Assembly (NCBI GenBank): GCA_001802655.1
Contig: MGZO01000057.1
Location: forward strand, 15,399-20,763
From: Hydrogenophilales bacterium RIFOXYD1_FULL_62_11
GTDB lineage: Bacteria; Pseudomonadota; Gammaproteobacteria; Burkholderiales; Thiobacillaceae
Direction of reading: 5' to 3'
Length of the DNA: 5,365 nt
The notes beneath the pieces were generated by a model that saw only the letters and a program-made list of their open reading frames with translations, had not been told where the DNA came from and made no database searches. A program made the position numbers and the translations under genes. Within the stretch, counting starts at the first letter, position 1. Every line of letters starts with the position of its first letter. Positions 1-5,141 of this stretch are shown in pieces.

Positions 1-955
1 TGAGGCCGAGATGGTCGCGGAACAGGGCGCGGTTGGGCAGCCCGGTGAGCAGGTCGTGATAGGCCTGGTAGTGCACGGTTTCCTCGGCCTGCTTGCGTTC
101 GGTGACGTCCTTGGCGACGCCGTAGCTGCCGATGAAACGCTGCTCGAAGGCGCTGGCCAGTTCGTCATACATGCCGGTGGCGGTGAGTTCGACTGATTTG
201 CAGAGGCCGTTCATCAGCCGTGGGCGGCGCATGCCGGGGTTGCACTTGAGGCGGATTTCCGTGTTGCGCGCGCTGCGGTCGCCGGCGCGGCGCTCGTTGA
301 AAATGTGTTCGGCACGGGTCATGTCGTCTTCGTGAACCAGCAGGCTGTAATGCTGCCCCAGCAAATCCTCGCTGCGGTAACCGAGCAGGCTTTCGACGCG
401 ATCGTTGACGAAGGTGAAGCGGCCTTCGATGTCCAGCGTGTAAATAAAATCAGGCGAGCTGTTGACCAGAAAGCGATGCCATTTTTCCGACTGTTGCAGG
501 CGCTGCAGGATATGGTTGTTTTCCCGTTCCAGCCGGCGTTGCGTGAGCGTGTTGTCAATGCGCCGCAGCAGTTCTTCGGGTTCGTAGGGCTTGCGTACGA
601 AATCGGTTGCGCCGCCGCGCAGCGCGCGGATCGCGGCGTCGATTGCGCTTTCGCCCGAGACCACGATCACCGGCGTGTCGATGGCGCGGTCGGTAATGAA
701 GCGCAACACTTCGTTGCCGTTGAGGTCCGGCATGCCGAGATCGAGCAGGATGACATCGAACTGCTGTTTGCTGATGGCGAGCAGGGCGGCGCGTCCGCCA
801 TCCGCTGTTTCCACGTCGTAATTACGAGCGGTCAGCAGGCGTGACAGCCCTTCAAGGATCAGCGGTTCGTCGTCGACCAGCAACAAGCGCGAGCGCACCG
901 GAAAAGTGCTGACCGAGCGGGGGTGTGGCGCGGAATCGATGGGGCTGCTGGACAT
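1..955 (-). CDS. Response regulator: receiver-PAS-GGDEF (probable diguanylate cyclase), C-terminus beyond window
   Basis: 318 complete codons are visible from ATG at 955-953, open to the window edge. Residues about 22-135 form a CheY-like receiver: acidic pair D28/D29 in LLLVDDEP, phospho-acceptor D72 in ILLDLGMPD, S100 in VIVVSGE, and K122 in VRKPYEP. A helical linker (about 136-156) leads to a PAS domain with PAC end (about 157-290; SPDFIYTLDIEGRFTFVN, later GVAKDVTERKQAEE). From about 296 the text YQAYHDLLTGLPNRALFRDHL is the classic opening of a GGDEF domain; the GGDEF active-site loop, and any EAL domain after it, lie outside the window. The family converts two GTP to cyclic-di-GMP in the cytoplasm, here presumably under phosphorylation control. 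An AGGAG ribosome-binding site lies at 970-966, 10 nt before the ATG. The gene follows the kinase gene by 24 nt, so the kinase is the likely phosphodonor. Cyclase activity itself is inferred, since the catalytic motif is not seen. Confidence 0.93.
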   Translation of the reverse strand, partial: MSSSPIDSAPHPRSVSTFPVRSRLLLVDDEPLILEGLSRLLTARNYDVETADGGRAALLAISKQQFDVILLDLGMPDLNGNEVLRFITDRAIDTPVIVVSGESAIDAAIRALRGGATDFVRKPYEPEELLRRIDNTLTQRRLERENNHILQRLQQSEKWHRFLVNSSPDFIYTLDIEGRFTFVNDRVESLLGYRSEDLLGQHYSLLVHEDDMTRAEHIFNERRAGDRSARNTEIRLKCNPGMRRPRLMNGLCKSVELTATGMYDELASAFEQRFIGSYGVAKDVTERKQAEETVHYQAYHDLLTGLPNRALFRDHLGL

Positions 956-965
956 GTTTGAAGTT

Positions 966-970
966 CTCCT
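966..970 (-). promoter_or_regulatory. Ribosome-binding site of the receiver-PAS-GGDEF gene
   Basis: AGGAG on the minus strand, 10 nt upstream of the ATG at 955. It lies inside the 24-nt gap after the kinase stop codon (TAA, 982-980). This supports the chosen start and an operon in which the regulator has its own initiation signal. Confidence 0.7.
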
Positions 971-979
971 GAGCGCGGG

Positions 980-1765
980 TTACATCGACCCGTAGCGCGT
1001 TGTGGTGAGGGTGGTCTGGCCGTTTTGCAGGGTGGGCAGACGGATGAAAAAATGCGTGCCTTGCGGGTCGCTCTCGCATCGGAGCTGGCCGCTCATGCGT
1101 TCGATCAGGCTGTGGCTGATGTTCAGGCCGAGGCCTGCATGGTCGCCGCCTTTTTCGCTGACCAGGGGCTCGAACAGGTGGGCGGCGACAGCGGCGGGCA
1201 AGCCCGGGCCGGTGTCGGCGATTTCGATTTCGATTTCACGCTGGCCGTTAGCGTCGATCAGGCGGGTGGAGAATTTCAGATGCCCACCCGCAGACATGGC
1301 TTCCACCGCATTTTTCGCCAGGTTGAACAGCACCTGCTTCAGCGAATCCTTTTGCAGCGGCAGCGGCGGCACTTCCGGATTGAGGTCGATCTGCACACTG
1401 ACATTGTTCGGTGTGAACAGGGTGCCAAGCGACATCCGTACCAGTTCGGAAACGATGCTGTTGACCGAGACCAGCTCAAGCCCGGCGGTAGACATGGGAG
1501 CCGGAGTTTCTTCGGCGGCGGTGATGCCGCGAACAATACGTGCAACGCGCTCGATTTCGTCGCCGATTATGCTGAGATCGCGCTGCACGGACGAGTCCGC
1601 GCCCAACTTGTCAGACAGCAGGTTGACGTAGTTGCGCATGATGGTGAGCGGATTGGCGACTTCGTGTACGGCGCGGCGTGCACGGTCGCGGGGGATGGCG
1701 TCGCTCGCCACAGGTGGGGTAACCGGCAGGGGGGGAATGACCACCTCGACGGCGGGTGCAGCCAT
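980..1765 (-). CDS. Histidine-kinase core (HisKA-HATPase), probably the out-of-frame 3' part of the HDOD-GAF kinase
   Basis: 261 codons if read from ATG 1765. After a Pro/Val-rich stretch (residues 4-25) comes the dimerisation/phosphotransfer helix with H34 in the H-box AVHEVANPLTIMRNYVNLL. The HATPase_c domain follows: N-box QVLFNLAKNAVEAM (N148, N152), G1 box IADTGPGLP (D184, G186, G188), F-box FEPLVSEKG (F198), and G2 box GLGLNISHSLIERMSG (G211-G213). All catalytic boxes are intact, so the core should autophosphorylate on H34 and pass phosphate to the receiver encoded 24 nt downstream. No sensor domain precedes the H-box in this frame and no convincing ribosome-binding site precedes ATG 1765. 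An in-frame TGA lies just upstream (1777-1775). The frame overlaps the HDOD-GAF frame by 199 nt. Best reading: this is the C-terminal part of one HDOD-GAF-kinase protein. Independent translation as a short soluble kinase is the alternative. Confidence 0.85.
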   Translation of the reverse strand: MAAPAVEVVIPPLPVTPPVASDAIPRDRARRAVHEVANPLTIMRNYVNLLSDKLGADSSVQRDLSIIGDEIERVARIVRGITAAEETPAPMSTAGLELVSVNSIVSELVRMSLGTLFTPNNVSVQIDLNPEVPPLPLQKDSLKQVLFNLAKNAVEAMSAGGHLKFSTRLIDANGQREIEIEIADTGPGLPAAVAAHLFEPLVSEKGGDHAGLGLNISHSLIERMSGQLRCESDPQGTHFFIRLPTLQNGQTTLTTTRYGSM

Positions 1766-2970
1766 GCGGTATATTCAGCCACGGTAAAGCGCCACAGCGT
1801 GGACATGCCCAGCTCGGGATTCGCGTCGCCTGCTACCAGCACGCCCGTCTGGCCATCGCTCAGCGTCAGCGGCTGGCAGAGCAGTCGCGACACGCCAAGC
1901 AGGCGTGCAATCTGTTCATCGACCAGGGCACCATCCGTCGCGCCGCATTCAAATTGTTGCGGCGCGCTGCGAACCAGTGAGCGGGGCAGCGCCGAATGCC
2001 CATCGTCGAGCGGAATGGCCAATGCATTCAAGCCGGGCGCAGTCGGGAGCATTGCGCTGGCCCGCAAATGACCGTCGGCAGCGGGAATAAACAGGCAGAT
2101 GCGCTCGATCCCGAACAAGGCTTGCAGCGTGTCCTGCAACAGGGAAAATGGCAGCGCGTCGCGGTTGGCGGAGCGGAAGTGGCTGTTGATCGCCGACTGG
2201 GCGGCCTGCCCGGCATACAGCCGCGCCAGCCGGTCAAACCCCGCGCTCTGGCTGGATGCAGTCGCATCGAGCAGGCCAAAGCGCAAGGCCAGCTGGCGGG
2301 TCTGCATCTGGGTATCGGCCAGCAACTGGGCGGCTTCGCCGGCCCCCATCTGCAATGCAGCGAGCGCCGCGCGCACATCCACGCTGTCCACTGCATCGGC
2401 GCGCGCCACCAGTTGATATGCCAGCTGAACGACGCGCACCAGCGGATGCGCCGCCCGCCCGCGCGCCAGGGGCTCGGCATGAAAGCGTGCAGCATCGCCC
2501 AGCCAGCCGTTGGGGTCGATTTCAGCGAGATAGTCGCTTGGGTGCGTGCGCGTGAGTGGGGTGATCCCGGCGGTTCCGGGTTCAAGGTAACGGGCGAGAT
2601 TGTGGGCAAGTCCCGCCGTCCAGGCTGCATCGGCATCGGCGATGGCAGCACGCAGGGCGAGCGCTTGTGCCAGATGGGCAACACTGATCGATTGTCGCCA
2701 ATGTGCTGAATAGGCCACCTGTGCCGCGCCAGTCGCAACGGGCGCGGCGAGCAGCAGCGCCCGCAGCAAATCCGGCTGGGCGGTCATATCGGCAGGCAGC
2801 AGCCGCAAGCGTAGCGCAAGCACGGGATCGCAGCGTACGCAGGCGGCAAACTCGGTCTGTGCAATGTCCCCGCGCATCAAGTGCTCCAAGGCTTCGGCAA
2901 CAATGCCGGGGGCACAAAGACAGACCGTTAGCTCCGATTTTTTTAGTAACTTATCCGGAAGTTCTCGCAT
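1567..2970 (-). CDS. HDOD-like and GAF sensor part of a hybrid kinase, frame broken before the kinase core
   Basis: 467 codons from ATG 2970 to TAA 1569-1567. Residues about 13-200 resemble an HDOD domain: CDPVLALRLRLLPA (47-60), HWRQSISVAHLAQALALR (90-107), AGLAHNLARYL (119-129, where typical members have GLLHDIG), and FHAEPLA (163-169). Residues about 245-400 resemble a GAF domain, ending LWRFTVAEYTA. From about residue 403 the peptide (WLHPPSRWSFPPCRLPHLW and on to the stop) is low-complexity and reads the kinase H-box DNA in the wrong frame, so the last 60 or so residues are probably not native. A -1 change at the C7 tract (1735-1729) would join residue 414 to the kinase core and give about 663 residues, the HDOD-GAF-HisKA-HATPase layout. 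HDOD domains are non-catalytic relatives of HD phosphohydrolases used in signalling; the ligand is unknown. There is no clear ribosome-binding site at ATG 2970. M32 (ATG 2877) has GGAG in front but would cut into the HDOD fold. No transmembrane segment is seen, so it is cytoplasmic. Confidence 0.82.
   Translation of the reverse strand: MRELPDKLLKKSELTVCLCAPGIVAEALEHLMRGDIAQTEFAACVRCDPVLALRLRLLPADMTAQPDLLRALLLAAPVATGAAQVAYSAHWRQSISVAHLAQALALRAAIADADAAWTAGLAHNLARYLEPGTAGITPLTRTHPSDYLAEIDPNGWLGDAARFHAEPLARGRAAHPLVRVVQLAYQLVARADAVDSVDVRAALAALQMGAGEAAQLLADTQMQTRQLALRFGLLDATASSQSAGFDRLARLYAGQAAQSAINSHFRSANRDALPFSLLQDTLQALFGIERICLFIPAADGHLRASAMLPTAPGLNALAIPLDDGHSALPRSLVRSAPQQFECGATDGALVDEQIARLLGVSRLLCQPLTLSDGQTGVLVAGDANPELGMSTLWRFTVAEYTAWLHPPSRWSFPPCRLPHLWRATPSPATVHAAPYTKSPIRSPSCATTSTCCLTSWARTRPCSAISA
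1729..1735 (-). other. C7 homopolymer at the frame break in the kinase gene (slippery-type heptamer)
   Basis: The minus strand reads ATT CCC CCC CTG in the kinase frame and TTC CCC CCC TGC in the upstream HDOD-GAF frame. The seven Cs are in the X-XXY-YYZ phase relative to the upstream frame. Re-reading the last C (-1 slip), or one added C in the DNA or mRNA, continues directly into the kinase frame (…FPP-LPVTPPV…). The two frames are both open only between about 1774 and 1567, and the native-looking sequence switches between about 1765 and 1680, so the tract is in the right place. I see no strong hairpin just downstream. Whether this is a sequencing indel, a mutation or a functional slip site cannot be decided from one sequence. 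Confidence 0.6.
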
Positions 2971-2978
2971 GTGATTGC

Positions 2979-3008
2979 TTTATATATTGATTTTTGCTAC
3001 ACCGTCAA
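2979..3008 (-). promoter_or_regulatory. Sigma-70-type promoter of the HDOD-GAF-kinase operon
   Basis: On the minus strand a -35 box TTGACG (3008-3003, 5 of 6 consensus) is followed by an 18-nt spacer and a -10 box TATAAA (2984-2979, 5 of 6). An overlapping TATATA at spacing 16 is a weaker alternative. Transcription would start near 2973-2971, at or within about 3 nt of the ATG at 2970, so the mRNA would be leaderless or nearly so. This fits the lack of a Shine-Dalgarno sequence there. Confidence 0.5.
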
Positions 3009-3016
3009 TCTGTAGC
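2996..3016. promoter_or_regulatory. Operator-like dyad over the kinase -35 box
   Basis: A perfect inverted repeat GCTACA - 9 nt - TGTAGC (arms 2996-3001 and 3011-3016). The spacer contains the whole -35 box TTGACG (3008-3003, minus strand), close to the dyad centre. Size and position fit a binding site for a dimeric regulator that would block the promoter. The arms are short and a chance occurrence cannot be excluded. Confidence 0.3.
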
Positions 3017-3061
3017 CACGGATTTTTAAGTCCGACTCGGGAACTGTTGTTTTCAAGTTCT

Positions 3062-3074
3062 GGACAGAGTGTCC
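3062..3074. repeat. Short perfect dyad GGACA-GAG-TGTCC upstream of pbpG
   Basis: Arms 3062-3066 and 3070-3074 with a 3-nt centre, about 55-65 bp before the pbpG start. It is immediately followed by TATTAG (3076-3081), a poor -10-like match without a good -35. Another 5-bp dyad, GAACT-N10-AGTTC, lies at 3041-3060. These may be regulator sites or chance; I could not assign a confident pbpG promoter. Confidence 0.25.
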
Positions 3075-3081
3075 GTATTAG

Positions 3082-3103
3082 TGCCATGGCGTGGCATCCC
3101 ACG
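3082..3103 (+). promoter_or_regulatory. Two overlapping, mutually exclusive hairpins before pbpG
   Basis: TGCCA (3082-3086) can pair with TGGCA (3092-3096). CGTGG (3090-3094) can instead pair with CCACG (3099-3103) around a CATC loop. The two stems share bases 3092-3094 and cannot form together. They lie 25-45 nt before the pbpG start, probably in its 5' leader. The stems are only 5 bp, so any switch function is speculative. Confidence 0.22.
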
Positions 3104-3128
3104 TCGCATCCTATTAAAGTGAATGCAT

Positions 3129-4100
3129 ATGAAAATTGTTCTGGCCGGATTGATTTTGTTGGGCGCAACTACCGGTGCCGCCGCATTCGATGGACAGGCT
3201 TCGCTGCAATGGAGCCATCCGGGCGCGCCGGGCGTGTCTGTTCAGCCTGCTGAACCCGCTTACCTCACCGCCATGCCGGAACTCTCGGCGCAATCGGTGC
3301 TGGTGTTTGACCAGGCCAGCGGCCAGCCCCTGCTGGCGAAAAACGCCAGCATGCAGACGCCGATCGCCTCGATTACCAAGCTGATGACGGCGATGCTGGT
3401 GCTCAATGCCGGGTTGCCGATGGAGGAAACCATCACCCTGACCGATGAGGATCGTGACACGCTCAAGGGCACCGGTTCGCGTCTGGCCGTGGGTTCGAGC
3501 TACACCCGGGGTCAATTGCTGCATCTGGCGCTGATTGCGTCGGACAATCGCGCCGCGCATGCGCTGGGACGTTCCTATCCCGGCGGTCTGGAGCGATTTG
3601 TCGGCACCATGAACCGCACGGCACGCATGCTGGGGATGAAGGACACGGTGTATGTTGAACCTACGGGCCTGTCGAGCGAGAATCGTTCGACTGCGATGGA
3701 TCTCGCCAAGCTCGCCGATTACGCGCACCAGAATTTTCCCGAAATCCGTCATATCAGTACCTCGGGCCATTACAGCCTCGACGGCCAGCGCGTGGTGGTG
3801 CAGAAAAAGCGCCAGCAACCGCAGGTGAGCTATCGCACGGTGGGGTTCAACAACACCAACCGGCTGACGCGGATGGACGACTGGAATATCGGGCTGTCCA
3901 AAACCGGCTTTATCAACGAAGCGGGACATTGTCTGGTGATGCAGGCGCAGGTGGCGCAGCGCGATGTCATCATCGTGTTGCTGGATGCGACGGGTTCCAA
4001 CCGTCGTGCAGGTGATGCGGCACGCATTAAGCACTGGCTGGAGTCCAACAGCCCGGCGCATCGTGCGGATAACCGTCACCCAGCTGCTTCGCGTACCTGA
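3129..4100 (+). CDS. pbpG: D-alanyl-D-alanine endopeptidase, PBP7 type
   Basis: The family cleaves D-Ala-meso-DAP cross-links in periplasmic peptidoglycan during wall remodelling. Numbered from ATG 3129 (323 aa): a signal peptide MKIVLAGLILLGATTGAAA with likely cleavage after the Ala run at about residue 19. The transpeptidase-fold motifs are complete: SITK with nucleophile S81 and K84, SDN at 138-140, KTG at 258-260. Further PBP7-like stretches are PIASITKLMTAMLVL, SRSYPGG-like GRSYPGGLERF, VEPTGLSSEN, NNTNRL, DDWNIGLSKTGF and AGHCLVM. Length matches E. coli PBP7 (about 310), and there is no PBP5-type C-terminal membrane anchor. ATG 3129 is preferred because the weak AAGTGA (3117-3122) is 6 nt upstream and the signal peptide begins cleanly; ATG 3123 would add Met-His. 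The short Pro/His/Arg-rich tail after the catalytic domain (from about 306) looks unstructured. It is transcribed divergently from the kinase operon; a functional link is not shown. Confidence 0.95.
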   Translation: MKIVLAGLILLGATTGAAAFDGQASLQWSHPGAPGVSVQPAEPAYLTAMPELSAQSVLVFDQASGQPLLAKNASMQTPIASITKLMTAMLVLNAGLPMEETITLTDEDRDTLKGTGSRLAVGSSYTRGQLLHLALIASDNRAAHALGRSYPGGLERFVGTMNRTARMLGMKDTVYVEPTGLSSENRSTAMDLAKLADYAHQNFPEIRHISTSGHYSLDGQRVVVQKKRQQPQVSYRTVGFNNTNRLTRMDDWNIGLSKTGFINEAGHCLVMQAQVAQRDVIIVLLDATGSNRRAGDAARIKHWLESNSPAHRADNRHPAASRT

Positions 4101-4112
4101 ACTGTTCCCAGC

Positions 4113-4139
4113 CTGGCTGCGGCGCTCGTCCGCAGCCAG
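4113..4139 (+). terminator. Strong hairpin after pbpG, no U-tract
   Basis: A perfect 10-bp inverted repeat, CTGGCTGCGG (4113-4122) and CCGCAGCCAG (4130-4139), with a 7-nt loop, begins 12 nt after the pbpG stop (TGA 4098-4100). Neither strand has a run of T after the stem, so it is not a canonical intrinsic terminator. It may still stop transcription, protect the 3' end of the pbpG mRNA, or only be a processing or pausing structure before the transporter gene. Confidence 0.45.
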
Positions 4140-4184
4140 CAGGCGGCGTTATGATGAATCTCTCCGCTCCCGCCTGTTTCCCGC

Positions 4185-5141
4185 ATGTCCCCCGAACTCG
4201 CGCAGCAACTGCTGCTTAAAACCCTGCTGCCGCTGGCTTTGCTGATCGCGGCAGGCGGCATCTGGCCGCGCTGGCAAAGCGGCATTTCCATCGTCGGTCT
4301 GCGTGGGGAAATCAACCGGCTGGTGCTGAACTTTTTCGCGCCGATGCTGTTTTTTGCAGCGGGCGCGGCCGCCACCGTCGATTTGAGCTTGCTGCAGGTG
4401 CCGCTGATTCTGGGTGTGGCTACGCTGGCTGGCTTGGGTCTGGCTGCGCTGGCGCTGTTCGCCACCCCGCTCGGGCGCGGCCTGTCTAGCCCCGCACGCG
4501 GCACCATCATGCTGACCGCCGGGTTCGGCAACGTGCTGTTCTTCGGCTACCCGTTGCTTACCACGGTGTTTGGCGAGCCCGGCGCGCGTTACCCCTTTTT
4601 CGCCGATATGCTGGCCGCCACGCCGCTGGTGTGGTCGATCGGCGTGTGGATCGCCTTTCGCTGTGGCAAGCACACTGAACACGCCTCGTTCCTATCGATG
4701 TGGCTCAAACTGCCGCCGGTGTGGGGCTTTGCCGCCGGGCTGGCGGTCAATCTGTCCGGCCTGCCGCTGACCCCGCTGATCGAGGCCGCGCGCTGGGCCG
4801 GTAGCCCGACCATTCCGCTGATGCTGTTCGTGTTGGGGCTGACCATTCCGTGGCACGACCTGCGCCCGCAAAAAGCGGTGTTTGTCGCGCTGGCCATCAA
4901 GCTTGCGCTGATGCCGCTGCTGGCGCTGGGCATTGCATTGGCGTGGCCGGGCCCGCTCACCGAACCTGGCGAAGCGGGCGTGCTGGAAGCCGCCATGCCG
5001 ACCATGGTGATGGTCATTGCGCTGGCCGACCGCTTCGGATTGGACACCCGCCTGGCCGGACTCATCATGGGCTGGTCAACGCTGGCGGGATTGGTTACGC
5101 TGCCATTCTGGTTGGTCGTCGTGAAAGGGCTTGCATCATGA
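4185..5141 (+). CDS. AEC-family membrane transporter (auxin efflux carrier / malonate permease type)
   Basis: 318 residues, nearly all hydrophobic, with about ten predicted membrane segments (roughly 9-26, 45-61, 70-93, 105-128, 139-157, 177-191, 207-221, 231-254, 265-282, 290-313). Features typical of the Mem_trans/AEC fold: INRLVLNFFAPMLFFAAG in the second segment, the broken-helix motif FGNVLFFGYPL (114-124), and its counterpart LEAAMPTMVMVIALADRFGLD (267-287) in the second half, reflecting the inverted-repeat architecture. Bacterial members move dicarboxylates such as malonate or other small anions; the substrate here is unknown. The usual length is 300-320. The start at ATG 4185 has no evident Shine-Dalgarno sequence. 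The stop overlaps the next start (ATGA, 5138-5141), so both genes are probably translated together. A role in transporting the hydroxyacid handled by the neighbour is an inference. Confidence 0.88.
   Translation: MSPELAQQLLLKTLLPLALLIAAGGIWPRWQSGISIVGLRGEINRLVLNFFAPMLFFAAGAAATVDLSLLQVPLILGVATLAGLGLAALALFATPLGRGLSSPARGTIMLTAGFGNVLFFGYPLLTTVFGEPGARYPFFADMLAATPLVWSIGVWIAFRCGKHTEHASFLSMWLKLPPVWGFAAGLAVNLSGLPLTPLIEAARWAGSPTIPLMLFVLGLTIPWHDLRPQKAVFVALAIKLALMPLLALGIALAWPGPLTEPGEAGVLEAAMPTMVMVIALADRFGLDTRLAGLIMGWSTLAGLVTLPFWLVVVKGLAS
5124..5141 (+). promoter_or_regulatory. Ribosome-binding site and ATGA start/stop overlap coupling transporter and dehydrogenase
   Basis: AAAGGG (5124-5129), 8 nt before ATG 5138, lies inside the last codons of the transporter gene. 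The ATG overlaps the transporter's TGA (5139-5141). This is a standard translational-coupling layout and fixes the start of the dehydrogenase. Confidence 0.7.

Noticed and set aside
305..844. 179-codon plus-strand open frame opposite the response regulator
   Set aside because: The minus strand encodes continuous receiver and PAS domains; the plus frame is a shadow.
1025..2071. 348-codon plus-strand open frame opposite the kinase gene
   Set aside because: It lies wholly antisense to the kinase and GAF coding sequence, shows no recognisable domain, and its length is explained by high GC third-position bias on the other strand.
1996..2709. 237-codon plus-strand open frame opposite the HDOD-GAF gene
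   Set aside because: No domain recognised; the opposite strand carries the HDOD and GAF sequence.
3083..3090. GCCATGGC palindrome
   Set aside because: An 8-bp palindrome on its own is expected by chance in GC-rich DNA; mentioned only as part of the leader hairpins.
3114..4079. 321-codon minus-strand open frame opposite pbpG
   Set aside because: Antisense shadow of a clearly real gene; His/Arg/Gln-rich composition without a domain and no start signals.
4150..4155. TATGAT as a -10 box for the transporter gene
   Set aside because: 5 of 6 match but no -35 box at usable spacing and no extended -10 TG; too weak to call.
4151..4219. 22-codon reading frame (MMNLSAPACF…) overlapping the transporter start, a possible leader peptide
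   Set aside because: Weak ribosome-binding site, no regulatory codon run and no attenuator-like structure after it; likely chance.
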